Below, in pieces: positions 24,964 through 33,131 of a stretch of DNA of 44,212 bases. The position numbers were made by a program, and so were the translations under genes. Under the pieces are notes generated by a model, which was given only the letters and a program-made list of their open reading frames with translations, searched no databases and was not told the DNA's origin. How positions within the stretch are numbered: position 1 is the stretch's first letter; each line of letters begins with the position of its first letter. Source of the stretch: Clostridiales bacterium. GTDB taxonomy: Bacteria; Bacillota; Clostridia; Monoglobales; WRBX01. Location of the stretch: contig JAISFC010000010.1 of the NCBI GenBank assembly GCA_031263785.1, forward strand, positions 1-44,212, written 5' to 3'.

Positions 24964-26019
24964 ATGATTCTTTCGCGGCTGGAACTGAATAATTTTCGGA
25001 ATTACCCCCATAGGGAGTTCGTTTTCAGCGACGGCGTGAATGTCATCCGCGGCGCGAACGGCACGGGCAAGACCAACATTTTAGAGGCGATACACATGCT
25101 TGCGACGTCGAAATCGCACAGAATGGCGCGGGAGCGTGAGATAATCCTGCATGGGCAAGCGTTTTCGCGGATACGCGCGGAATTTTCGGCGCGAGGGCGG
25201 GTAAATGAGCTGGAGGCGCGGCTGGGTCCCGACCGCCGCAAGCAATTCAGCAAAAACCATGTCCCCGTCAGGAAAACGTCTGATTTAATAGGGTTTTTGA
25301 GCGTCGTGATGTTCTCGCCCGACGACCTGCAAATAATCAAAGGGTCCCCGCAAGCGCGGCGCAAAACCATAGATTTGTCGCTGTGCCAGATGAGTAAACG
25401 TTATTTTCAGTTGCTTTCCAACTGCAACCGTGTTTTGGTGCAAAAAAATAAATTGCTCAAGTCCGACGCGGCGGCGGACGCGTTGGAGGTTTGGGACATG
25501 CAATTAGCCCGATTCGGCACGGAAATAAGCCGTCTGCGCGCGGAATACATACAAATCCTGAGCGAGGAAGCGCGTGGACGCTTTAGCGAGCTGATGGGCT
25601 TGAAATTGGGGCTCACCTACACGTGCGGGGCGGGCGAGGGCGTCGCCGATGAGGATGCGTATTACGACGAGATTGTGCGAAACGCTGATAAAGAGAGGAA
25701 ATATCGCCAATCGCTGGTGGGTCCGCACCGCGACGACTTCCACATCACGATTTCCGAGCGGTCGGCACGGGCGTACGCGTCGCAGGGGCAGCAGAGAAGC
25801 GCCGTTATCGCGCTGAAAATGGGGCAGGTTGAGATTCTGCGGTCGCGCTTGGAGGAACCACCGCTGCTCCTCCTCGATGACGTGATGAGCGAACTCGACA
25901 GCGCGCGCCAAAAATACATACTTTCCTCTGCAAACGACGGGCAGGTTATAATTACCACCGCGAATAAAGCCCCAGCGATTCCGCAGGCGGGATGCAATGA
26001 GATAGACGTGGAAAGTTAA
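24964..26019 (+). CDS. recF: RecF recombination mediator
   Basis: 351 aa, an SMC-like ATPase that helps load RecA at gapped DNA. Walker A GANGTGKT (30-37), the N-terminal LNNFRNY motif, FSPDDLQIIKGSPQARR, the ABC signature region ASQGQQRS (near 275) and Walker B LLLLDDVMSELD (near 300) are present in order. It is 3 nt downstream of dnaN, with a poor ribosome site, so translation is probably coupled. The stop is directly followed by a decayed copy of the small peptide repeat found at 26289 and 26706. gyrB, the frequent next gene, is absent. Confidence 0.96.
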   Translation: MILSRLELNNFRNYPHREFVFSDGVNVIRGANGTGKTNILEAIHMLATSKSHRMAREREIILHGQAFSRIRAEFSARGRVNELEARLGPDRRKQFSKNHVPVRKTSDLIGFLSVVMFSPDDLQIIKGSPQARRKTIDLSLCQMSKRYFQLLSNCNRVLVQKNKLLKSDAAADALEVWDMQLARFGTEISRLRAEYIQILSEEARGRFSELMGLKLGLTYTCGAGEGVADEDAYYDEIVRNADKERKYRQSLVGPHRDDFHITISERSARAYASQGQQRSAVIALKMGQVEILRSRLEEPPLLLLDDVMSELDSARQKYILSSANDGQVIITTANKAPAIPQAGCNEIDVES

Positions 26020-26033
26020 AAAAAATCACCCCC

Positions 26034-26157
26034 AAAAGGGGATGATTTCATCGTACTCGCAATGATTATACTTAGTATAATCCTACTTGCAACGATTTTT
26101 ACTTCGTTCATTTGTTTTTACAATTATTATTATAAACCATTTCCGGTGTCTTGTCAA
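26034..26157 (+). pseudogene. decayed third copy of the small-peptide locus
   Basis: From GGGGATGATT to ACTTGCAACGATTTTT the DNA aligns without gaps to the ribosome site and first half of the intact genes at 26289 and 26706. The start codon position reads ATC in place of ATG, and the second half of the reading frame is lost. The antisense promoter is still perfect: minus-strand TTGACA (26157-26152), 17 bp, TATAAT (26134-26129). It abuts the recF stop, so the array probably grew rightwards from here or decayed at this edge. Confidence 0.6.
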
Positions 26158-26174
26158 GTATTTTTTTTTTGCTA

Positions 26175-26203
26175 TTGACAAATTACGACTTTTACTATAA
26201 AAT
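26175..26203 (+). promoter_or_regulatory. promoter of small-peptide gene A
   Basis: TTGACA (26175-26180), 17 bp, TAAAAT (26198-26203). A leader of about 80 nt follows, and its TCACTCCC can pair with the GGGGGTGA ribosome site. Confidence 0.75.
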
Positions 26204-26288
26204 ATCTACAAGAGAGTTAAATACTGAAAACAGCGACAAGCTGGACGGTTATGCTCACTCCCATCTTAAAAAGAGAGGGGGTGATTGT

Positions 26289-26399
26289 ATGATAATTGCA
26301 TTGATTATACTTAGTATAATCTTACTTGCAACAATTTTCTCAGCAATAGTTAGTTTATATAAACTAGCAAAGAGAAATCGATATTATACAAAGAAATAA
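26289..26399 (+). CDS. 36-aa hydrophobic peptide, candidate type I toxin (copy A)
   Basis: The peptide is MIIALIILSIILLATIFSAI followed by VSLYKLAKRNRYYTKK. Residues 2-24 form one transmembrane helix, and the tail is strongly basic (K, K, R, R, K, K). This is the build of small membrane toxins of type I systems. GAGAGGGGGTGATTGT precedes the ATG. Copy B at 26706 differs in five codons; four differences are synonymous and one is Ala to Ser, so the protein has been kept while the DNA drifted. A convergent antisense promoter lies 150 bp downstream. I recognise no named family. The peptide could instead be a membrane signal or small regulator. Confidence 0.7.
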   Translation: MIIALIILSIILLATIFSAIVSLYKLAKRNRYYTKK

Positions 26400-26545
26400 C
26401 CGCCAACGTAGCAAGCGATTAGACGGTTATTTCAACCCAATATCGTGAGCATAGCCGTTTGACGTTTTTGCTCTCTTACTTTTTTTGCGATTATTTATAT
26501 TTTTCGCTTATCGACAATAATTATACTAGCTACTTTTCTTCTCTA
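26393..26545 (-). ncRNA. predicted antisense RNA opposing copy A
   Basis: It would start about 7 nt after the minus-strand promoter at 26579-26551 and end at the hairpin GACGGTTATTTC/GAAATAACCGCC (26433-26393), which on this strand is followed by TTTCTTT. It would overlap the 3' end of the peptide mRNA by about 100 nt. The ends are inferred; no RNA family was recognised. Confidence 0.45.
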
Positions 26546-26550
26546 CTATT

Positions 26551-26579
26551 AGTATAAACTATTTTCAGCGTCTTGTCAA
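26551..26579 (-). promoter_or_regulatory. antisense promoter of copy A
   Basis: Minus-strand TTGACA (26579-26574), 17 bp, TATACT (26556-26551). It is homologous to the promoters at 26157-26129 and 26992-26964. Confidence 0.7.
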
Positions 26580-26592
26580 GTATTTTTTTCTA

Positions 26593-26621
26593 TTGACAAA
26601 TTACGACTTTTAATATAGAAT
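26593..26621 (+). promoter_or_regulatory. promoter of small-peptide gene B
   Basis: TTGACA (26593-26598), 17 bp, TAGAAT (26616-26621). The -35 and spacer are nearly identical to those of copy A. Confidence 0.7.
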
Positions 26622-26705
26622 ATCTACAAGAGAGTTAAGACTGAAAACAGCGACAAGCTGGATGGTTATGCTCACTCCCATCTTAAAAAGAGAGGGGGTG
26701 ATTGT

Positions 26706-26816
26706 ATGATAATTGCATTGATTATACTTAGTATAATACTACTTGCAACGATTTTCTCATCTATAGTTAGCTTATATAAACTAGCAAAGAGAAATCGATA
26801 TTATACAAAGAAATAA
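26706..26816 (+). CDS. 36-aa hydrophobic peptide, candidate type I toxin (copy B)
   Basis: Same length and sequence as copy A except Ser for Ala at residue 19. A single membrane helix and a basic tail are retained. The whole unit (promoter, leader, ribosome site, gene, hairpin and antisense promoter) repeats with a period of about 417 bp. The stop codon lies inside the left arm of the terminal hairpin (26810-26850), so ribosomes and hairpin formation would compete. The leader TCACTCCC can pair with the ribosome site, as in copy A. Immediate downstream neighbour is the convergent giant surface-protein gene. Confidence 0.7.
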   Translation: MIIALIILSIILLATIFSSIVSLYKLAKRNRYYTKK

Positions 26817-26958
26817 CCGCCATCACTGCTAACGATTAGACGGTTATTTCAACTGAATTTTCGTGAGCATAGCCGTTTGACGTTTTTGCTCTCTTACTTT
26901 TTTTGCAATTATTTATATCTTTCGCCTATCAACAAAAATTATACCAATTCTTCCTATA
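26810..26958 (-). ncRNA. predicted antisense RNA opposing copy B
   Basis: It would start just after the minus-strand promoter at 26992-26964 and end at the hairpin 26850-26810. Its 5' region repeats the elements AAGAGAG and GGCTATGCTCAC that also occur in the peptide mRNA leader, so sense and antisense leaders are related by an inverted duplication. Confidence 0.45.
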
Positions 26959-26963
26959 CATTT

Positions 26964-26992
26964 ATTATAAACTATTTTCGGCGTGTTGTCAA
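26964..26992 (-). promoter_or_regulatory. antisense promoter of copy B
   Basis: Minus-strand TTGACA (26992-26987), 17 bp, TATAAT (26969-26964): perfect consensus, stronger than the promoter of the peptide gene itself. An excess of antisense RNA would be expected. Confidence 0.75.
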
Positions 26993-27043
26993 GTATTTTT
27001 TTTGCCGTTTGCGTGTCGATTATCCGCGAAGCTTGCTATTCCC

Positions 27044-30000
27044 CTAATACATCGTCACCACCAGCGGCAACGGCTGCATCCTCGTCTTCCCGAGGTATCG
27101 CAGCACCGTCGTATAATCCGCGGCATCCACCCCCAAATACTCGTTTATATTGTAAATCGTCGTGATCCCCTCAATATTATCATTCCCCACCTGCCCCTTA
27201 ATCGTGTTCAGGTCCGCCGTCGTTATCGCATACTTGTTCACGCTGTTCAGGTAAAACGCCCCCGCATATAGGTACGCTATATCATTAATCGACAGCACCG
27301 ACGCCTCCGTCAGCCCCCCCACATTCATCTTCGTCCCGTCAATGTACATCTCCGCCCATAGGTAGCTCTCCTGCCTCACCGTCCCAACATCCCCGCCGTT
27401 CGACCCATATCGGCTAAACCTCAACATATACTTCGGCGCACCTGTGTCGGGGTCGCTCAGCGCAATCGCCTCCGCCAGCTCCTTCGGTATCCTCATCTCC
27501 CAATTGTATACCGCCAAACTCTTGTTCGCCATCACTCCCGTCATGTTCATCGGCTGCGTGTACACTATATCCTCCACCCGCCCGATAATCGTCCCGTCCG
27601 TCTCCACCTCATATAACTCCACCCTGATCCCCGCGTCCATCCTCTGCAGGTCCGGCGTGTAGTTTAGGTCCGCAAAATATGCCCGCTGCTTCCCCGTCAG
27701 CACCGCCCGCCCGCGCAATGTCACCTCAAAATCCGTTATCTCGTCGAATATCATCACCTCAACCGTCGGCACCCCCAAGTTCACATACTCGTTCGTCACC
27801 GACTCAATATACCCCGTCGCTAGCACGTACGCCCCGTAATCCCCATAATTACTGCTAATAACCCCCTTGCTCCCGCCCATCCCAAATAGCGGATCCTGCT
27901 GAATCCCGTTGAGATTGCTATACTCCTTAATGTGGAACGGCACATTAAACTCCGAATCGTCCCTAACCTTGTAATGAATCCTAAAATACGGCGTCTGATT
28001 CTCCACCGTATGCGGCACGGACGGCAACGATTGCCCCTCCAGCACCGCCCAACTCAGCAGAAACTTCCCCGCCGCGTTGATAACACTCACCACCTCCGTC
28101 GACGAATCATAAGGCGTCAAATCGCTCAGGGACGTCCCGTTCACCACCACGCTCCCCAGCCCCTTTATGTCAAAATCAATCGTCTCAAGGTCGGTAATCT
28201 CAATCTTGTCGTTGTCGAATAGGAACGGCAACGCCATCGCAAACCCGTCCAGCCCATATGGGTTCTCAAAAGAAACATCAATCGTCCCCTCCATCCCCAC
28301 CTTCTTCTTCGTGTCGTCGGGGGACATAAGCACACTAATCGCGCCCGCCTGCAGCACCTGGCTGTTGATATCAAACGCCACGCGGGTGTACGCCTTGCCA
28401 TAGACGCTCTTGCCCGCCGTAACCTTCACCAGCTCCTCCGCCGCCGTCTCCCTCAGCCAGAAATATACCTGCCCGACGGAATCCGTGTAGACGTCCTTGA
28501 TTCCATAAACGTTGCCCGCCGGCGCCTGCGCCATGTCCACATTGCCGATTTTCCCGCTCAATACCTGCGCGTTCGCCACCGCGGGTCTGCCCACCTGCCA
28601 TATATTGTAGTACACATTTTGGTTCGAGTTGTTTCTCGGTCGCGGACCCTTAAGATTATTAACGTACACGCTCCCGCCGTTAATTCTAACCTCCCCCACT
28701 CCCTCATAAACGCTCCCGCCGCCGATTGCCGCGCCGGTGTCACCGTTTGCTATCGCCCGCACGGTGCCGCCGTCTATCATGATTTCTGCCCTGGTCTGGA
28801 ACTGCATCCCCGTCCTTCCGCCTATTCCCGCGCAGGATACCATGCCGATTGCGGTCACACTCCCTCCGGTGATAGTTACGATGCTGCCCTGATTCTGGAC
28901 GCCAATCCCCGCGCCGGCGCTGCCGTCCGTGGGTCCGCTTGCAACAATATCGCCGCCGCTGATAATTACATTCACTTGGACGCCGTTACCATCGGCTGAA
29001 TTGCCAAGACCAATCCCCGAACATAGATTTGATCCCCCCGTCGCCCTTACCTTTCCTCCCGAAATATTAATGTAAATACGGGAATTGCTACCGGCGGAGA
29101 GTCCATAGCCTATTCCCGCGCCGCTGACGCTGGTTGCCGTAATGTCGCCTCCGGATATATTAATGGTCCCTTGCTGTTGTGATGCAGTGCCTCCGCCTAT
29201 TCCCGCGCCTCCCGTGCCGTAAGCTTTAATTATACCGTCGTATATATTGATTATCCCAAAGTGACCGGCAGTCCCGCCGGTTCCTCCGCCGATAGCGGCG
29301 CTATTATTGCCATACGCTGTAATTTCACCGCCGGCTATGTTAATTTCATTTATAGTGGACATAGTGCCGCCGCTGCTTCCCCCGGTGCCTATGCCCGCGG
29401 AGTTGCCCTTTCCATACACCGTGATTTTTCCGCCGGATATATTAATTTTATCAAGCATATTAAGATATCCGCAGCCGATGCCCGCGCCATAATTATTCCC
29501 GGAGTCTATCGTAATATTTCCTCCGGATATATTAATGGTTCCGGTCGTGCTTATACCGGTGCCGCCTACATACCCATTTCCTATACCCGTGCCGTAGTTA
29601 AAAGTAGGAATCTTGATTATACCGCCGGTTATGGTAATTTCGTCAACGCGCCGACTGCCGCCAATTCCCGCGCCGGCGTAACCACTAGCGTCGTTCATCC
29701 CCCTAGCTTCAATCTTGCCGCCGTTTATCTTAATTATTCCGCTGTCGCCAAACCGACCCGCGCCGATGCCGGAGCCCGTGCCGCCTTCACATATAGCGAG
29801 AATTTCCCCGCCGTTTATCGTAATTTTGCCGCCGTGCCCCGTTATGCCGTTGTTTGACGGGTTTTGCCCGCCGCCGATGCCCGCCGCTTCAGTTGCCGCC
29901 CGCGCTTCTACCTTGCCGCCGTTTATCGTAACTACGCCGTTGCTCCCACGATAGCCGCCGCCAATGCCCGCGCTGGTGCTGCCCCCCCGCGCATATATTG

Positions 30001-33000
30001 TGCCGCCATTTATCGTGATTTCTCCGCTCTCTTTCGTCGTGGCGCTCCCGATGCCCGCGCCTAAGGAGTTTGTCGATGCGTTTAAGCTACCGGGACCGTC
30101 TATAGTTATTTTTGTGCCCGCGTTCACTTCCAGCGCAGCGTGGTTCGTCACTCCATAAAGTATATTCGTCCCCATAATCACCAAGTTCACCGTCGTACCC
30201 GTGCCGTCAAGCAGAAATGCAGCGCTGTCCGCCAGCCCGTTCATGTTCATATGTACATTCACCAGCGCGACATTCGCGGTAACCCCGGTCGCCACCACGA
30301 TTCTGTATTTAGTTAAAGTCGCATTTTCATTCACAATCATATAATCGCTGTTGCTCGCGAGCGTTATAACGCCGCTCATCTCCGTCCAGCCGGGACCACC
30401 GGCAGATAGGTCGTTAAGCGACAAATCAATTGTCCCGGGACCAACCAAGGTTTTCATCTGCGTGGTCGCCCCGCGCAAATAGCTCCCCGAGTAGGTTATC
30501 CCCATCAGCTTAAACTTTATTTCCTCCTCCACCGTGCCGCTGTCGTTCGTCATCGGTAGGTAGAGGTACAATCTGGAGTTGCTGTCCGTGTATACGTCCC
30601 TAATTCCATACACCTTCAACGTCGCGTTTGCCGTCTGCTCGCACCCAATCGTGTCAATTACGCCGCTCGTCACCTTCGAGTCCGGGAAGGACGGGTTCAA
30701 AGTGAGCGTATTCCTGTAGACGTCCAGCCCCGCGCTATTTTTAGGCGCTATAACGCCGCCGTTCACCGCGCGCACGCTCCCGCCGTTTATCGTCAGCGAT
30801 GCCTCCGAGCCGTCCGTCGTGGAGCTCGCCCCCAAGCCTATATCGTTTTGCCCCGTCGCGGTTGCACGGGTTGTCCCGCCGTTTATCGTGATTGCAATAG
30901 CTTCGTCCGAGGACCCCCCTGTGCCGATTCCCGCGCCGCTCCCGCCGCCTTGCGCCGTTATCCTGCCGCCGTTTATCGTTATTTCAGTCGAGCCGCCCGT
31001 CACCGTTCCGCCCGAGCCAATCCCCGCGCCCGCTCCCTTGCCCAGCGCGTCTATCGTCCCTCCGTCTATCGTAATCGTGCCGCCGTTGCTCCCTTTGCCG
31101 CCGCCTATCCCCGCGCCGCTTCCGCCGCCCGACGATGCCGTTATAGTTCCGCCTGTTATATGTATCTCCCCTGCCTCGCAGCCGTCCGAGCTGCCTATCC
31201 CCGCGCTGTCCGCGCCGCCCTCCGCCGTTATATTTCCGCCGCTTATCGCTATTTTGCCCGCCTCGCCGCCGATGCCCGCCGCCTTTTGCCCGCCGCCCGT
31301 CGTCCAAGTGTACGCCCAAATAGTCGCTTCGCCGGTATCTTCCGATATAATAATCTCATCAACCGTCCCGCCGTCGCCCGCTCCGATTGCCGAGCCGCCA
31401 TTGCCGCACCAAGCATCAACATCGCCGCCGCTTATCGTTATCTTGCCCACCTCGCTGTCCGTTCCGCCGCCGATTGCCGCGCCACCGCCCGAGGACCCCA
31501 CGTCTATAGTGCCCGCTGATATAACAATTTCGTCAATCTTGCCGCCCTCGCCCGCGCCTATTCCCGCGCCTTTAGCTCCAACGCCATTGTTAGTTGTTCC
31601 AATGTTAATCGTCCCGCCGTCAATATTAATAGTCCCCACCGTGCCGCCGCCGATTCCCGAGCCGCCATCCACGGTCATAACCTTATCCTCGGAGTTTTTA
31701 ATGCTTATTTCGCCGATGGACGCGCCCTCGCTTGCGCCTATTCCCGCCGCTTTTGTGCCGCCCGTCGCCGTAAACGTTGTATTATCTTCTATTATAATGC
31801 TGCCTTCCGAGCCGTCAGTACCCTTGCCGACGCCAATCGCCGCGCCGCTACCTTCATTTAATACGTTCACATCGCTTCCGGTAATCTCAATCGTGCCGCC
31901 CCATCTCGTATCCACGCCCGTGCCGATAGTCGCCCCGGCGCCCTCGTTGCCCGCCACGATAGTCGAGTTCGTAATCGTGATATCCCCCGCCGAACCGCCG
32001 CCAATTGCGGAATTACCGCTCATTCCGGTCGATGTAATTTTAGAGTTATCTATCTTAATATCACTCGTCCCTTTGAACGACGCGCCTATTCCCGTCCCGT
32101 AGCCTAAGCCGGATTGACTTACTTCATTTGTCTGCACGACATATCCACCGCTATTTATCGTTATCACGCTGTGGTTGCCGTGCGTCTTCGTCCCGCCGCC
32201 GCCGCCAATTGCCGCCGCCTGCCCGGGGTTATCCTTCGTGTCCTCATCCGTACTGCCGCTTGCCCAAACCTGCACGATACTACCAACTATATTTATTTCG
32301 CCGCCGTTTACCGTTGTCGCCGCGTCCGTGGCATACCCGCCGCCGATTCCCGCGCCCCACTCACCTGCCGCTACCACGTTCATCTCAACAGATCCCGTAT
32401 TTCTTATATTTATTACTCCCGCGTTCGGGTTGCCGCCAAGCCGCTCATCGCCGCCGCCTATGCCCGCCGTATAACCAATAGCATTTAACGTCGCTCCACC
32501 CCAATACGGTCCGGAGTTCTCTATTATCAATTCCGCGCCCTCCGGCACGTAGATTCCCGTATTATCTTTCGATTGAATGGTGGTGGCGTAATGCGGATGT
32601 CCGCCTCCTGCTACTGAATACACTTGCAAAGTCACTTTTGCTCCCTCGCCTATTGATAGTGCCGGGAGACCGGTTTCCGTTATTATGCTATCGCCGTACA
32701 TATATATAACCGCTTCCACTTCCATAGCTACGGCAAAACTATGCGTCCAATTAGCGGTGGCTATTTGATAATTTCCGTTCTCCGTGATTGTAATTATACC
32801 GTTCTGAACTACCCACCCCGTGTCTCCTTCGCCCTCAACTTCGGAATCTATCGTTACCCATTCGTCGGCTGCCTTCGCCACATTTACATCATCCACATCA
32901 TTTATCTCCGGGTTGGGCATTAGAGCCAATATCATGGCGGACATCAACAAAACCGCCCATATTTTCCTCCATTTTGCACTCATCATTATCTTCCGCAACC

Positions 33001-33010
33001 CCTTCCACAT
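27044..33010 (-). CDS. giant secreted repeat protein (beta-helix arrays, cohesin-like and dockerin-like C-terminus)
   Basis: 1988 aa from the ATG at 33010; GTG 33022 and ATG 32986 are alternatives and none has an ideal ribosome site. Residues 1-16 are basic, then a hydrophobic signal (IWAVLLMSAMILALMP) and a likely cleavage after VAKA. Two long arrays of 20-30-residue repeats follow, each close to ITINGGTIxAxG...GAGIGGG, roughly residues 120-790 and 970-1490, expected to form parallel beta-helix-like rods. Each array ends in a related module (YGIRDVYTDS and YGIKDVYTDS). The region near 1540-1640 resembles a cohesin (GMEGTIDVSFENPYGLDGFA). The last 60 residues resemble a degenerate dockerin (YNINEYLGVDAADYTTVLRY). 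No sortase motif is seen. It is probably a surface or extracellular adhesin or scaffold. Confidence 0.82.
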   Translation of the reverse strand: MWKGLRKIMMSAKWRKIWAVLLMSAMILALMPNPEINDVDDVNVAKAADEWVTIDSEVEGEGDTGWVVQNGIITITENGNYQIATANWTHSFAVAMEVEAVIYMYGDSIITETGLPALSIGEGAKVTLQVYSVAGGGHPHYATTIQSKDNTGIYVPEGAELIIENSGPYWGGATLNAIGYTAGIGGGDERLGGNPNAGVINIRNTGSVEMNVVAAGEWGAGIGGGYATDAATTVNGGEINIVGSIVQVWASGSTDEDTKDNPGQAAAIGGGGGTKTHGNHSVITINSGGYVVQTNEVSQSGLGYGTGIGASFKGTSDIKIDNSKITSTGMSGNSAIGGGSAGDITITNSTIVAGNEGAGATIGTGVDTRWGGTIEITGSDVNVLNEGSGAAIGVGKGTDGSEGSIIIEDNTTFTATGGTKAAGIGASEGASIGEISIKNSEDKVMTVDGGSGIGGGTVGTINIDGGTINIGTTNNGVGAKGAGIGAGEGGKIDEIVISAGTIDVGSSGGGAAIGGGTDSEVGKITISGGDVDAWCGNGGSAIGAGDGGTVDEIIISEDTGEATIWAYTWTTGGGQKAAGIGGEAGKIAISGGNITAEGGADSAGIGSSDGCEAGEIHITGGTITASSGGGSGAGIGGGKGSNGGTITIDGGTIDALGKGAGAGIGSGGTVTGGSTEITINGGRITAQGGGSGAGIGTGGSSDEAIAITINGGTTRATATGQNDIGLGASSTTDGSEASLTINGGSVRAVNGGVIAPKNSAGLDVYRNTLTLNPSFPDSKVTSGVIDTIGCEQTANATLKVYGIRDVYTDSNSRLYLYLPMTNDSGTVEEEIKFKLMGITYSGSYLRGATTQMKTLVGPGTIDLSLNDLSAGGPGWTEMSGVITLASNSDYMIVNENATLTKYRIVVATGVTANVALVNVHMNMNGLADSAAFLLDGTGTTVNLVIMGTNILYGVTNHAALEVNAGTKITIDGPGSLNASTNSLGAGIGSATTKESGEITINGGTIYARGGSTSAGIGGGYRGSNGVVTINGGKVEARAATEAAGIGGGQNPSNNGITGHGGKITINGGEILAICEGGTGSGIGAGRFGDSGIIKINGGKIEARGMNDASGYAGAGIGGSRRVDEITITGGIIKIPTFNYGTGIGNGYVGGTGISTTGTINISGGNITIDSGNNYGAGIGCGYLNMLDKINISGGKITVYGKGNSAGIGTGGSSGGTMSTINEINIAGGEITAYGNNSAAIGGGTGGTAGHFGIINIYDGIIKAYGTGGAGIGGGTASQQQGTINISGGDITATSVSGAGIGYGLSAGSNSRIYINISGGKVRATGGSNLCSGIGLGNSADGNGVQVNVIISGGDIVASGPTDGSAGAGIGVQNQGSIVTITGGSVTAIGMVSCAGIGGRTGMQFQTRAEIMIDGGTVRAIANGDTGAAIGGGSVYEGVGEVRINGGSVYVNNLKGPRPRNNSNQNVYYNIWQVGRPAVANAQVLSGKIGNVDMAQAPAGNVYGIKDVYTDSVGQVYFWLRETAAEELVKVTAGKSVYGKAYTRVAFDINSQVLQAGAISVLMSPDDTKKKVGMEGTIDVSFENPYGLDGFAMALPFLFDNDKIEITDLETIDFDIKGLGSVVVNGTSLSDLTPYDSSTEVVSVINAAGKFLLSWAVLEGQSLPSVPHTVENQTPYFRIHYKVRDDSEFNVPFHIKEYSNLNGIQQDPLFGMGGSKGVISSNYGDYGAYVLATGYIESVTNEYVNLGVPTVEVMIFDEITDFEVTLRGRAVLTGKQRAYFADLNYTPDLQRMDAGIRVELYEVETDGTIIGRVEDIVYTQPMNMTGVMANKSLAVYNWEMRIPKELAEAIALSDPDTGAPKYMLRFSRYGSNGGDVGTVRQESYLWAEMYIDGTKMNVGGLTEASVLSINDIAYLYAGAFYLNSVNKYAITTADLNTIKGQVGNDNIEGITTIYNINEYLGVDAADYTTVLRYLGKTRMQPLPLVVTMY

Positions 33011-33059
33011 GCTCCCCCGCACGCATTTCTTTTTTCTTCTATGTCTATTTAATCACACT

Positions 33060-33128
33060 TGTAACAAAATTGCAACACTTTTTTTTATTTGTAACAAAAA
33101 TGTAATATTTCTGTAACATTTCTGTAAC
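33060..33128 (-). promoter_or_regulatory. 11-bp-phased TGTAAC array and promoter of the giant gene
   Basis: On the plus strand TGTAAC-like hexamers start at 33060, 33071 (TGCAAC), 33090, 33101 (TGTAAT), 33112 and 33123. The last four are exactly 11 bp apart. Reading the minus strand, TTGCAA (33075-33070), 17 bp, and TTAAAT form a plausible promoter, which places four repeats directly upstream of the -35 box, the position for an activator array. Confidence 0.6.
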
Positions 33129-33131
33129 ATT

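Noticed and set aside
26030-26062. AAATCACCCC/GGGGATGATTT hairpin as recF terminator
   Set aside because: It has no T-run and aligns to the ribosome-site region of the small-peptide units, so it is better explained as part of the decayed copy.
26872-27271. Plus-strand 122-codon frame starting at 26903
   Set aside because: It covers the antisense promoter region and the end of the giant gene in the wrong strand, with no ribosome site.
30819-32102. Plus-strand 427-codon Pro/Ile-rich frame
   Set aside because: It is the mirror of the Gly-rich repeat array of the giant gene; the repeat codons have no stops when read in reverse. No ribosome site or promoter.
27044-33010. CRISPR-like array
   Set aside because: The repeats are coding, vary in length and sequence, and keep the reading frame; there are no unique spacers and no cas genes.
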